DNA of 64,000 nucleotides, from NCBI GenBank assembly GCA_965214205.1, contig OZ243941.1:2259308-2323307 (forward strand), given 5' to 3'. The notes beneath the pieces are model-generated. The model was given only the letters and a program-made list of their open reading frames with translations. It was not told the origin of the DNA and made no database searches. Of this stretch, positions 1-8,700 are shown one piece after another. This DNA is from G963663315 sp965214205 (lineage in GTDB: Bacteria > Pseudomonadota > Gammaproteobacteria > Arenicellales > Poriferihabitantaceae). The position numbers and the translations under genes are program-made. Each line of letters starts with the position of its first letter. Positions within the stretch are counted from its first letter, which is position 1.

Positions 1-433
1 TTGTTGAAGAGGCCGCAGTCACTCCAACCGCGAAATCGGTATCATACCCGGCTTCCCGCATTGCTTTTATTTCGACATTGCCGAGTCCTCCCGCATCTGC
101 GACCGCGGCGCCGGACATTCCTGCGAATATGACACTGGCGCCCACATTGACATGACCAAGTCCGCCCGGTGTCCATCCCATCAAGGCACGGGCGAATGCG
201 AATATCTTGGTGGTTATGCCTCCTGTATTCATCAAATGTCCAGCCAGAATGAAAAACGGGATAGCAAGAAGCGGAAAGCTGTCAACCCCCGTGATCATAT
301 TGTGTATCAACACAACTTCGGGCACATCAGAAATCAATATATAAGAGAGTGACGCAAGCGCCAGTGAGACCGCAACCGGAACCCCCAATATCAGGCAACC
401 AGCCAGTACTGCAAACAGAATCCACAGACCCAT
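1..433 (-). CDS. dctM: TRAP transporter large permease DctM (3' part missing)
   Basis: This is the N-terminal 144 residues of the 12-helix TRAP permease; the rest lies beyond the window start. It begins at an ATG (433) with AGGAGG seven bases upstream. The first helix is followed by the family's PFFILAGHLMN and FAGMSGAAVADAGGLG segments, which belong to the substrate and sodium pathway. It follows dctQ and dctP on the same strand, so it is the last gene of a three-gene importer operon. The partner binding protein and the adjacent sugar-acid enzymes suggest a hexuronate- or aldonate-like substrate. The substrate itself is inferred from neighbours. Confidence 0.93.
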   Translation of the reverse strand, partial: MGLWILFAVLAGCLILGVPVAVSLALASLSYILISDVPEVVLIHNMITGVDSFPLLAIPFFILAGHLMNTGGITTKIFAFARALMGWTPGGLGHVNVGASVIFAGMSGAAVADAGGLGNVEIKAMREAGYDTDFAVGVTAASST

Positions 434-444
434 GGGGTATCCTC

Positions 445-999
445 CTAATCTATATTACTGAGTTTCTCTGCGGCGACATCACTCGCAGACATCTTGAAAA
501 GTCTGAATACGCGATACGCTGCAAACAGAGCCATTGCAATACAGGCTATCACCACGATGTAATAGATAACGCTCTTCGGCAAATCGAGCGAGACCATTCT
601 TTGTGATCTGGTTTTTTGGGCGAGTTCTATTCCCAGCCAGGCCATGTAACCGAACATTCCAAAAACAACGATCTCTACAAATGTTGAAACCGGTTTTATG
701 AGCCCTTCCGGCAAATATCGGTAGAAAAATTCCAGATAAATGTGTTTACCCTTTCGTACACAACTTACCGAACCGACAAACGCCAGTAGAATCAGGAGAT
801 AGCGTGCGATTTCCTCTGTCCATCCAAGGCTGTCGTTCAATACGTAGCGGGTGAAAAATTGCAGGGCCACGATAATGAATAACAACACAAACACGATCAG
901 CGCTGGAAAATCGAGAAGCCCGACATCTGAAATATCATCGGTTACTTCTTCGATTTCACTAAAAACGTCTTCCTTCTCTGAAGCATTTTCATTATTCAT
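445..999 (-). CDS. dctQ: TRAP transporter small permease DctQ
   Basis: This is a 184-residue inner-membrane protein with four predicted helices, including an early one around residues 30-50 and the family's RYLLILLAFVGS region. It is the small membrane subunit that pairs with DctM. I chose the ATG at 999, preceded by an AGAGG-like site. A longer frame back to a TTG at 1077 adds a polar, unconserved leader that would abut the dctP stop. The gap to dctM is 11 bases, which indicates tight coupling. A negatively charged N-terminal leader (residues 5-22) precedes the first helix. Confidence 0.9.
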   Translation of the reverse strand: MNNENASEKEDVFSEIEEVTDDISDVGLLDFPALIVFVLLFIIVALQFFTRYVLNDSLGWTEEIARYLLILLAFVGSVSCVRKGKHIYLEFFYRYLPEGLIKPVSTFVEIVVFGMFGYMAWLGIELAQKTRSQRMVSLDLPKSVIYYIVVIACIAMALFAAYRVFRLFKMSASDVAAEKLSNID

Positions 1000-1077
1000 T
1001 GTGTGTAACCTCTGATCAAAACCGCATGGCGTATGGTCCGCAATTGCCCGCCTTGCAACCGCGGACCGTATTTTCAA

Positions 1078-2085
1078 TTAGCCAGCGTCAGGAATGGCCT
1101 GGAGACGTTCGTAAACATCGTTGCTAAACGGCATGTCATCTCCGAGTAACGCGGGTTTCACGACATCCATGAATGGCTGGCGATCCACTTCATTGACATT
1201 TACACCCTGCCCCCTGAACCAGTCAACAAGCTCGGCTTCGGATTGGACGATCTGCTCTGTAACCCAGTCAGCGGATTCCTGCAAGGCTTTGATTACAGCG
1301 GCGCGGTCCGTATCACTCATACCGGACAGGCGTGACCCGGACGCGACGGTCAGGGTTGAGTTTGTGATGTGTCCGGTGAGATTTATGTCAGTTTGTACTT
1401 CGTGAAATTTTTTCGCCTGTATGGTTGGCAGCGGGTTTTCCTGAGCATCCACTACCCCTTGCTGCAACGCAAGATACACTTCCGCGAATGCCATCGGAGT
1501 CGGGTTGGCTCCGGCTGCTTTTGGAAACAACACATAAGCGGGGGCGTTTGGCACCCGGATTTTGACATCCTTGATATCCGCGGGAGTCAGTATGGGTCGG
1601 TTTGAGGTAACATGGCGTGTTCCATAATAGCTGATTGCAGTAACCACACTGCCACCGGATGCCTCTGCAAACCCGGCGGACAATTCTTTGAACAAATCAC
1701 TCTGTCCGTAGGCTTTCCAGTGATCAAGACTCCGTAGTGTAAAAGGAAAATCCGTAATTGAAATCGGACCGTATATGGATCCGGCAAATCCGGCTCCCGT
1801 ATAAATGATATCTACAGTGCCCAACGTCAGCCCCTCGTTGAGGCCCGCTTCCTTACCTAATGAAGAGGCAGGGAAAACCTCCACCTCATAACGACCTTCA
1901 GTAGCCTCGTTAATAGCCTCGGCTGCCATTAACGCGCCTTTGTGAAGGGGGTGGCCTACCTCATAGACATGAGCGAATTTCAGCTTTTGAGCGGCATGTG
2001 AAATACCGAATGGCAATGCAAGTAAACTACATGCCAAAGCGCTGAAAAGTACCTTTTTGAACGTATTACGTTTGATTGAATTCAT
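1078..2085 (-). CDS. dctP: TRAP transporter substrate-binding protein DctP
   Basis: This 335-residue periplasmic binding protein has a clear Sec signal peptide: residues 1-31, with basic N-terminus, hydrophobic core and SHAA cleavage region. The mature part shows the DctP-family order, LKFAHVYEVGHPLHKGA at the start and KIRVPNAP in the middle; the conserved arginine there normally binds the substrate carboxylate. AVYLALQQGVVDAQENP-like residues follow. The start at 2085 is fixed by a GAGGAG site five bases upstream and by the signal peptide; an upstream in-frame start at 2142 is unlikely. It is the first gene of the dctPQM operon, transcribed away from the GntR regulator. Confidence 0.94.
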   Translation of the reverse strand: MNSIKRNTFKKVLFSALACSLLALPFGISHAAQKLKFAHVYEVGHPLHKGALMAAEAINEATEGRYEVEVFPASSLGKEAGLNEGLTLGTVDIIYTGAGFAGSIYGPISITDFPFTLRSLDHWKAYGQSDLFKELSAGFAEASGGSVVTAISYYGTRHVTSNRPILTPADIKDVKIRVPNAPAYVLFPKAAGANPTPMAFAEVYLALQQGVVDAQENPLPTIQAKKFHEVQTDINLTGHITNSTLTVASGSRLSGMSDTDRAAVIKALQESADWVTEQIVQSEAELVDWFRGQGVNVNEVDRQPFMDVVKPALLGDDMPFSNDVYERLQAIPDAG

Positions 2086-2141
2086 TTTTCTCCTCGTCAT
2101 GTTATATCTAATGGTTGAATAGTCTGCTGATTTATAGCACA

Positions 2142-2181
2142 ATATAATAAAAAATAAAATATATTTTATTTTTTATTATAT
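2142..2181. repeat. 40-bp perfect palindrome made only of A and T
   Basis: Every one of the 20 pairs around the centre (2161/2162) matches, and there is no G or C in the element. It lies in the 159-bp gap between the divergent dctP and gntR starts. Each arm carries a TATAAT hexamer, on the plus strand at 2143-2148 and on the minus strand at 2180-2175. It could be a twofold operator for the adjacent GntR protein, a bidirectional promoter core, or a cruciform-prone AT tract. The palindrome is seen directly; the role is inference. Confidence 0.75.
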
Positions 2182-2244
2182 GATATATACGCACAGTGAT
2201 ACAACGCATATTTTATTTCCGAACCAAAAATACAAGCGCCTACA

Positions 2245-2979
2245 ATGAAATCAAAGAAACTCAACCTGGTCCGGGAGACTCTGACTCAACAAATTTGTGC
2301 GCTGCTCAAGTCAAAAATCATCAACGGTGAACTGGTGGCGGGCAGCCGCATCTGGGCAGATGAATTGGCAACCCAACTGGAGGTTAGCATCGCCCCGGTC
2401 AAGGAAGCGTTACTGATCTTGTCGGGTGAAGGACTGATCGTTAATGTCCCTCGGCGCGGCTCTATTGTCCGCAGCTTTACCTACCGGGAAATGTCCGAAC
2501 TCTACGATGTGAGGAAATTACTTGAGCTGGAAGCGTTGGAAATCATGTTCAAGCGCTCCTTGATAACCGATGAACTCGTACTTGATCTGCGGGAAATCAA
2601 TACAAAAATTGGCAGACTGCGTAAGAACGGAGAGTTCAGGGACAGAAGCGCGGCTTACGAACTGGACTGGAAGTTTCATGAGCGCTTTGTCGCCAGTTGT
2701 GAGCATGGGCTTCTTGCTGAACTGTACGCCAGATTGAATACCCAGGCTCAGATTATTCGTTATTCCAGTTGGAATATCGGGCCTCGCGGCGACAAAACAT
2801 ACTTCGAGCACGATGCAATTGTCCAGGCGCTTGCACAAAGAGATATTGCCAATGCCAGGGATGCGATTTCCGCTCATCTTGGTTCCATATTACAGGACTT
2901 TGCCAAAACCATCGAAAAGGGCGAGCACGGTGATCCAACTCACAACGACGTTGACCTGATCATTAGTGGCCGCAGATAA
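2245..2979 (+). CDS. GntR-family (FadR/FCD type) transcriptional regulator
   Basis: This is a 244-residue regulator. Residues about 8-75 form the winged helix-turn-helix, with LATQLEVSIAPVKEALLILSGEG as the recognition region and a wing at RRGSIVRSF. Residues about 88-225 are an all-helical FCD ligand domain with the expected histidine/aspartate metal-site pattern (WKFHERFVASC, HDAIVQALAQRD, AISAHLGS). FCD regulators usually respond to a sugar acid or other carboxylate. It is divergent from the TRAP operon and upstream of the catabolic genes, so it most likely represses both. The AT palindrome between the two directions is the candidate operator. Confidence 0.9.
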   Translation: MKSKKLNLVRETLTQQICALLKSKIINGELVAGSRIWADELATQLEVSIAPVKEALLILSGEGLIVNVPRRGSIVRSFTYREMSELYDVRKLLELEALEIMFKRSLITDELVLDLREINTKIGRLRKNGEFRDRSAAYELDWKFHERFVASCEHGLLAELYARLNTQAQIIRYSSWNIGPRGDKTYFEHDAIVQALAQRDIANARDAISAHLGSILQDFAKTIEKGEHGDPTHNDVDLIISGRR

Positions 2980-3026
2980 AACGATAAGGTTTGATCATTC
3001 GCTTACGCACGAAACGGTGACTTGAC

Positions 3027-4124
3027 ATGAGTCCTCCAACGATATCGAACGTAACCAACACACTGTTCCGGGTTCCGCTAACTGAAGTGCTCAGTGATGC
3101 CAGGCACGGCGATCATAGTCACTTTGAGCTGATAACTACGACGATTGAGCTGTCAGATGGAAGTTCGGGAACCGGGTATACCTACACCGGCGGACGTGGA
3201 GGCCAGGCGATTCTGGCTATGCTTGAGAAGGATTTGAAGACTTTTTTGCTGGACAGGGCTGGTGATGACATTACCCGACTTTACGATCAAATGTTTTGGC
3301 ATATTCACTATGTGGGACGCGGCGGCGTATCTTCGTTTGCAATATCCGCTGTAGATATTGCGCTGTGGGACATCAAAGGCAAAAAAGAGCAAAAACCATT
3401 GTGGCAACTGGCGGGCGGAGCGAACTCCACAACCCGTGCATATTGCGGCGGCATTGATCTCAATTTTTCATTGCAAAAGCTGAAAGCAAATGTATCGGGA
3501 TACCTTGAGTCAGGATTTAATGCAGTGAAAATCAAGGTGGGGCAGGAAAGTCTGGATGAAGATGTTGCGCGAGTCGCCGCAATCCGGGAGTTGGCAGGCG
3601 AAGATGCCACTTTCATGGTCGATGCCAACTGTTCCATGTCCGTTGAAAAAGCGATCAGGGCGGCGCAAGCGTTTAAGGAGTTTGATATTTACTGGTTTGA
3701 GGAACCCATAGAGCCGGACAATTACCAGGGCTACGCTGAGATTGCCCGAGCCACGGACATATCCCTGGCGATGGGAGAAAATCTCCATACGATCCATGAG
3801 TTCCAGTTTGCGCTCGACCAATCGAATCTTTCATTTATCCAACCGGACGCTTCCAACTGCGGCGGTATCACCGGCTGGCTTCGTGTGGCGGAACTGGCAT
3901 TGGAAAAAAATATTCCGGTATGTAGCCACGGCATGCAGGAACTGCATGTCAGTCTGGTTTCAGCACAGCAAAATGCCGGTTGGGTTGAAGTGCACAGCTT
4001 CCCGATTGATCAGTATACGAATCGACCGTTGCAGATCGAAAACTGCCGCGCTGTCGCTCCCGACACTCCGGGAACAGGGGTTGAATTTGATTGGGAGAGA
4101 CTCTCGCAATTCAAACTTTCCTAG
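3027..4124 (+). CDS. Mandelate racemase subgroup enolase-superfamily dehydratase (sugar acid)
   Basis: This 365-residue enzyme keeps the full mandelate-racemase catalytic set with a constant offset of +4: K168-x-K170, metal ligands D199, E225 and E251, and the D274/H301 dyad. The N-terminal capping domain covers residues 1-125 and sets substrate choice. Proteins of this type abstract the alpha proton of a sugar acid and either dehydrate or cycloisomerise it, giving 2-keto-3-deoxy acids or related products. Eda and KdgK homologues downstream favour an aldonate or aldarate substrate. The exact substrate cannot be read from sequence; galactarolactone cycloisomerase-like activity is an alternative. 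Confidence 0.85.
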   Translation: MSPPTISNVTNTLFRVPLTEVLSDARHGDHSHFELITTTIELSDGSSGTGYTYTGGRGGQAILAMLEKDLKTFLLDRAGDDITRLYDQMFWHIHYVGRGGVSSFAISAVDIALWDIKGKKEQKPLWQLAGGANSTTRAYCGGIDLNFSLQKLKANVSGYLESGFNAVKIKVGQESLDEDVARVAAIRELAGEDATFMVDANCSMSVEKAIRAAQAFKEFDIYWFEEPIEPDNYQGYAEIARATDISLAMGENLHTIHEFQFALDQSNLSFIQPDASNCGGITGWLRVAELALEKNIPVCSHGMQELHVSLVSAQQNAGWVEVHSFPIDQYTNRPLQIENCRAVAPDTPGTGVEFDWERLSQFKLS

Positions 4125-4226
4125 GCGCCTCCGAATGATATTTGCGTTCAGATTATGTTGAGTGATTTTCTGCATTGCGCCGATTGATTTTCAAGGTTTA
4201 GCTTTAACTGTAATAGAGATTAGCGA

Positions 4227-5258
4227 ATGAAGGCTTCATATTATAATTGTGACAAGACGTTTACTTTAGGCGCATGCAAACCAATCAGTCCCAATCCCGG
4301 AGAAGTTCGAATCCGGGTAGCCTATTGCGGACTTTGCGGTACTGACTTGCATGTTTATCACGGCAACATGGATGCGCGAGTGGGGTGCGAGAGGATAATC
4401 GGACATGAAATGTCCGGCATTGTCGATGCGGTCGGGTTGGATATATCCGATATTTCTGTTGGCGACAAGGTTGTAGTGCGGCCATTGGATCACTGTGGTG
4501 ATTGTCCAGCTTGTAAAAATGGAAACAGCCACATTTGTCACAATCTGAAGTTTCTCGGACTGGATACCGATGGCGCCTTGCAGCAAAGCTGGACAGTACC
4601 CAGGCATACTGTTCACGTAGTGCCTAAGGAAACTTCTCTCAAACACGCGGCTTTGGTCGAACCGGCTGCCGTGGCCTGCCATGACGTCAATCGGAGCCGA
4701 TTGGTCGAGGGTGAGGATGTTCTGATAATCGGCGGCGGCCCGATTGGAATTCTGATTGCAATGGTTGCAAGGCAAAAAGGCGGCAAAATCACAATTTCCG
4801 AGGTCAACGAACAACGGCTTGCGATAGCCGGAAGACTCGGGTTCAATGCCGTCAACCCGAATAATGTGGATGTTGGCAAATATATGTATGAAACCACCGG
4901 CCAGAAAGGCGCTGACGTCATATTTGAGGTATCGGGAAGCAGTGCAGGCGTGGAATGTATGACATCGGCTGCCGCCGCACGCGCTCGCATTGTTATGGTT
5001 GCGATCCACCCGGTGAAGCCGCCGATTGATCTGTTTCAGTTTTTTTGGCGGGAAATCGAACTTCTGGGCGCGCGCGTTTATACGCCCGATGATTTTGATG
5101 CAGCCATTGAGTTGATTGCATCCGGACAGATCGACTGCGAAGCAATCATCACCAACATTCAACAGCTCGACAAGGTTGGAGAGACGCTGGCGGACCTGAG
5201 CATAAACCCGAAAGCGCTGAAAAGCCTGGTTCAAGTGGGAAGCGAGGCGCCGGCATGA
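4227..5258 (+). CDS. Zinc-dependent medium-chain alcohol/polyol dehydrogenase
   Basis: This is a 343-residue MDR protein. The catalytic zinc site is C37 with H60-E61 (GHE). The structural zinc lobe has C90, C93, C96 and C104. The Rossmann fold begins at IIGGGPIGILIAM (about residue 167), with an acidic residue ending beta 2 that suggests NAD preference. Relatives oxidise sorbitol, L-idonate, galactonate or threonine. It lies 102 bases after the dehydratase and overlaps the following SDR by four bases (ATGA), so the two are co-translated. A role in oxidising a secondary alcohol of the incoming sugar acid is inferred from context. Confidence 0.85.
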   Translation: MKASYYNCDKTFTLGACKPISPNPGEVRIRVAYCGLCGTDLHVYHGNMDARVGCERIIGHEMSGIVDAVGLDISDISVGDKVVVRPLDHCGDCPACKNGNSHICHNLKFLGLDTDGALQQSWTVPRHTVHVVPKETSLKHAALVEPAAVACHDVNRSRLVEGEDVLIIGGGPIGILIAMVARQKGGKITISEVNEQRLAIAGRLGFNAVNPNNVDVGKYMYETTGQKGADVIFEVSGSSAGVECMTSAAAARARIVMVAIHPVKPPIDLFQFFWREIELLGARVYTPDDFDAAIELIASGQIDCEAIITNIQQLDKVGETLADLSINPKALKSLVQVGSEAPA

Positions 5259-6025
5259 GTGTTCTGGAGCATTTTTCATTAGCCGGGAAAACAGCGTTAG
5301 TCACAGGGTGTAAACGAGGTATCGGCAAGGCCATGGCGTGTGCCCTTGCAGAAGCGGGGGCGGACATTATCGGAGTCAGCGCGACATTGGAGAAAAACGG
5401 CAGTGAAGTCTCGCGGGCCGTATCGTCTCTCGGTCGCAGCTTTACGGGGTATGCCTGTGATTTCAGTGACCGGACTGCGCTGCATGGCTTCCTCCTGGAA
5501 CTACACGAAAACCATTCGACCATTGATATTCTCGTGAATAATGCTGGCACGATCATGCGAGCGCCTGCGGTTGAACACTCTGATGAATACTGGGATACAG
5601 TAATTGAAGTAAACCTGAATGCCCAGTTCATTTTGTCCCGATCTATTGGTAAAAGAATGGTGGACCGAGGGTCCGGAAAAATAATATTCACGGCTTCCCT
5701 GCTTACCTTTCAAGGCGGAATTACTGTCCCCGGATACGCGGCCAGCAAGGGAGCTATCGGGCAGTTGACCAAAGCGCTCGCGAACGAATGGGCGGGAAAA
5801 GGCGTGAACGTAAATGCGATTGCGCCGGGCTACATAAAAACTGACAATACACAGGCGCTCCAGGATGATCCAGTCAGGAATCGGTCCATCCTGGAACGAA
5901 TCCCCGCTTCCAGATGGGGCGAACCGGAAGACTTTGCCGGACCCGTTGTTTTTCTGGCATCATCCGCCTCAAACTACATGCACGGTTCGATAATTACAGT
6001 TGACGGCGGATGGATGAGTCGTTAG
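5255..6025 (+). CDS. KduD-like short-chain dehydrogenase
   Basis: This classical SDR has 256 residues. The cofactor motif is TGCKRGIG at 17-24, then NNAG at about 95-98, and the catalytic set is S148, Y161 and K165. The C-terminal MHGSIITVDGGWM segment is typical of KduD/gluconate 5-dehydrogenase relatives, which interconvert keto-deoxy or keto sugar acids using NAD(P)H. Its ATG overlaps the stop of the zinc dehydrogenase. With two dehydrogenases side by side, an oxidation/reduction epimerisation of a sugar acid is plausible. The specific substrate is not resolvable. Confidence 0.85.
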   Translation: MSVLEHFSLAGKTALVTGCKRGIGKAMACALAEAGADIIGVSATLEKNGSEVSRAVSSLGRSFTGYACDFSDRTALHGFLLELHENHSTIDILVNNAGTIMRAPAVEHSDEYWDTVIEVNLNAQFILSRSIGKRMVDRGSGKIIFTASLLTFQGGITVPGYAASKGAIGQLTKALANEWAGKGVNVNAIAPGYIKTDNTQALQDDPVRNRSILERIPASRWGEPEDFAGPVVFLASSASNYMHGSIITVDGGWMSR

Positions 6026-6083
6026 TGAGGGCTGCTGGCGCTAAATCGTTGATGGTAACCGTGTGTCGATAGAATAATTTCGA

Positions 6084-6737
6084 GTGAATTCTGTGATTGA
6101 TATTGAATCCGTTCGGTCGCACCCACTGATCCCTGTAATCGAGATCGACAACGCAAAATTCGCACAGCCGCTGGCTGAAGCTGTTTTGAAAGGCGGTATT
6201 TCCATTATCGAGATCGTACTGCGAACTCGCGAAGCCCCGCAAGCAATAGAAATAATTCGTAAGAGTTACCCGGACTGCCTGGTCGGAGCGGGGACTGTGG
6301 TCACTCTGGGGGAAGCGGCAATGGCGTTAAATGCAGGCGCTCAATTTTGTGTCAGCCCGGGAATGGATACGAACATTGCGGATTACTTTCGAGACTGTAA
6401 TGTTCCTTTTATTCCCGGAGTTATCACCCCATCGGAAATACAGACTGCCATGAATCACCACTGCAAACTGTTGAAGTTTTTTCCGGCGAGCGCTGCTGGC
6501 GGAGCGCAATTTCTCAGGGCGATTACCACTCCATTTGCCAGATTCGATGTGCAGTTTTGTGCAACAGGTGGCGTGACACCGGAGAATATGAATCAATACC
6601 TCGAAATACCGGATGTTTGTTCGGTCGGAGGTACATGGTTCGCATCCGCAGAACAAATCAGGAATCAGGACTGGAAAGCTATAACCCGGCAGGTTTCTCT
6701 GGCTCGAGCTCGTCTTGCACAGAAACCGGAGCGTTAG
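6084..6737 (+). CDS. eda: 2-keto-3-deoxy-6-phosphogluconate (KDPG/KDPGal) aldolase
   Basis: This is a 217-residue class I aldolase. K131 in LLKFFPAS forms the Schiff base, E43 in IIEIVLRT is the general acid/base, and R47 plus the GxV and CATGG loops bind phosphate and carboxylate. It cleaves KDPG (or the galacto epimer) to pyruvate and glyceraldehyde 3-phosphate. The start is a GTG at 6084; a second GTG three codons later is also possible. It sits directly before the sugar kinase (3-bp gap), in the order expected for a phosphorylative keto-deoxy sugar acid pathway. Confidence 0.9.
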   Translation: MNSVIDIESVRSHPLIPVIEIDNAKFAQPLAEAVLKGGISIIEIVLRTREAPQAIEIIRKSYPDCLVGAGTVVTLGEAAMALNAGAQFCVSPGMDTNIADYFRDCNVPFIPGVITPSEIQTAMNHHCKLLKFFPASAAGGAQFLRAITTPFARFDVQFCATGGVTPENMNQYLEIPDVCSVGGTWFASAEQIRNQDWKAITRQVSLARARLAQKPER

Positions 6738-6740
6738 ACG

Positions 6741-7655
6741 ATGGCGGATATAGTTTGTTTGGGCGAACCGCTCATTGAGTTCAATCAAAAGGAACAAGGT
6801 GAAATCGTCAAGGGTTTCGGTGGGGACACTTCAAACTGTGCGATTTCAGCGGCCCGCCAAGGCGCAAATGTCGCTTATATCTCCCGTATCGGAAGTGACC
6901 GATTCGGAGACGACCTGATTGCGTTATGGGAAGAAGAAGGAATCGACACATCGCAAATCACTCGGGATTCGACCGCTCCTACAGGAATATATTTTGTTTC
7001 GCATGATGAACAGGGGCATCACTTCTCATATTACCGAAAACACTCAGCCGCAACAAAAATCAAACCACAGCATTTGTCACCCTCATATATCGCAGACGCG
7101 CAAATTCTCCACGTTTCAGCCATAAGCCAGGCGATCAGTTCATCCGCGGCGGACTCGGTATTTGCCGCAATCGAGATCGCAAACAACAATGGGACCAGAC
7201 TTTCGTATGATACAAACCTGAGGTTGAACCTGTGGCCCGAGGAAAGAGCGCGGGCAATCGTACATGAAGCGATGAAACACTGTTATATTGCCCTGCCAAG
7301 CATTGAGGACGCGAAAGTTTTGTCAAAATTAGCCGACCCTGACCGGATTGTCGATTTTTATCACGATCTGGGCGCTGAAATAGTGGTTCTGAAACTGGAT
7401 CGCGAAGGCGCTATTGTCTCTACCGATTCGAAACGAAAAAAAGTCGCTGGCATCCGGGTAAACAGTATCGACGCAAATGGCGCGGGGGATACTTTTGCGG
7501 GAGCCATACTGGCTGAACTGGTCAGAGGCCAGGACCCCTTTGAGGCGACTGCATACGCGAACATTGCAGCGGCGTTATCGACCTGCTCGGATGGCGCGGT
7601 AAATGCAATACCCAATCGCTCACAAACTGAAGCATTTTTCAGTTCCGGCAAATAG
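6741..7655 (+). CDS. kdgK: PfkB-family 2-keto-3-deoxygluconate kinase
   Basis: This 304-residue ribokinase-fold protein has the N-terminal GGDTSNCAISAARQG substrate motif (residues 27-41). The C-terminal PfkB signature DANGAGDTFAGA carries the catalytic base D250 and the anion hole. Family members adjacent to eda phosphorylate 2-keto-3-deoxygluconate at C6 using ATP, supplying the aldolase. A neighbouring reading frame over its 3' end continues as the next gene, so the locus is packed. Alternative sugar specificity (2-keto-3-deoxygalactonate) is possible. Confidence 0.85.
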   Translation: MADIVCLGEPLIEFNQKEQGEIVKGFGGDTSNCAISAARQGANVAYISRIGSDRFGDDLIALWEEEGIDTSQITRDSTAPTGIYFVSHDEQGHHFSYYRKHSAATKIKPQHLSPSYIADAQILHVSAISQAISSSAADSVFAAIEIANNNGTRLSYDTNLRLNLWPEERARAIVHEAMKHCYIALPSIEDAKVLSKLADPDRIVDFYHDLGAEIVVLKLDREGAIVSTDSKRKKVAGIRVNSIDANGAGDTFAGAILAELVRGQDPFEATAYANIAAALSTCSDGAVNAIPNRSQTEAFFSSGK

Positions 7656-7689
7656 ATATCTACTTCTGCGGTCAACGAACGCCGCCATA

Positions 7690-8700
7690 ATGAACAACAA
7701 CGACCACCATCGCTATTCGAACTTGATCGAAGAGCTTGGTTTGGGACGCAGGGAGGATATCCGGACCATTGACCCTTTGTCCGGCGGTGTCTCTTCCAAC
7801 ATCGTCAGGGTAACCGTGGGAGGCCAGACATTTTGCCTGAAGTGCGCCCTCGAAAAATTGAGAGTTGAACAGGAATGGCGAGCGCCGGTCCATCGAAACG
7901 CGGCGGAATATGCTTGGCTGGAAGTGGCGTCCCGGGTAAATCCGACGGGCTCGGTAAAATTACTCGGGAAGTCGAATGAAGAGCCCTGCTATGCCATGGA
8001 GTACATGGGAGGGAGCGGTATCTACCTGTGGAAAACTCGCTTGCTGGCAGGGATGGTTTCAACTACTGAAGCGCAGAGAGTTGGCGAATCCATAGGCCGG
8101 ATCCATTCAGCATCGACCCGCAAAGAGTTTTCGACCCTCGCATTTGAAAACCGCGATGATTTTCACCAAATTCGCCTGGACCCCTACCTGATTTTCACTG
8201 CATCCAGGCACCCTCAACTTGCGGATGTCCTGCTCCGGATGGCAGAGCGGCTCTATGAAGCAGACTCGGTATTGATTCACGGAGATGTCAGCCCCAAGAA
8301 CATCCTGTTTCGCGGCGGCCATCCTGTTATATTGGATGCGGAATGCGCCACCATGGGCGACCCCTGCTTCGATTTGGCGTTTTGCCTGAACCACCTGATA
8401 TTGAAGGCAATTCACCTCCCGGCAATTCGCCGGAAACTATTCGAAAGCGCGGTACTACTGTGGGACGCATACGCCTCCGGGGTTGACTGGGAGGACGCGG
8501 ATCAACTTCAGATGAGGGTTTGCGATCTTCTACCCATACTGATGCTGGCCCGGATCGATGGCAAATCACCTGTTGAGTATCTGAATAAAAATAACCGCGA
8601 ACAGGTACGAAATATTTCAATTCAAATGATCAAAAAAAGATCAACCGATCTGCGAAGTCTGTTTGGTTGTATTTCATCAGAACTGGAGAGAATCCCCTGA
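7690..8700 (+). CDS. APH/ChoK-fold small-molecule kinase
   Basis: This is a 336-residue protein-kinase-like fold protein related to aminoglycoside phosphotransferases and methylthioribose kinase. It shows a glycine-rich loop near residues 31-38 (SGGVSSNI), the ATP lysine K51, the catalytic loop HGDVSPKN (197-204, base D199) and the metal aspartate D216 (LDAE). The frame extends upstream to 7603 inside kdgK, but the first good start is the ATG at 7690. Its stop overlaps the enolase-like ATG (TGATG). It probably phosphorylates a small hydroxylated pathway intermediate whose product feeds the enolase paralogue. The substrate is unknown. Confidence 0.78.
   Translation: MNNNDHHRYSNLIEELGLGRREDIRTIDPLSGGVSSNIVRVTVGGQTFCLKCALEKLRVEQEWRAPVHRNAAEYAWLEVASRVNPTGSVKLLGKSNEEPCYAMEYMGGSGIYLWKTRLLAGMVSTTEAQRVGESIGRIHSASTRKEFSTLAFENRDDFHQIRLDPYLIFTASRHPQLADVLLRMAERLYEADSVLIHGDVSPKNILFRGGHPVILDAECATMGDPCFDLAFCLNHLILKAIHLPAIRRKLFESAVLLWDAYASGVDWEDADQLQMRVCDLLPILMLARIDGKSPVEYLNKNNREQVRNISIQMIKKRSTDLRSLFGCISSELERIP

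Noticed and set aside
4266..5279. A 337-codon minus-strand frame opposite the zinc dehydrogenase
   Set aside because: The plus strand carries intact catalytic and structural zinc motifs; the antisense translation has none and spans two genes.
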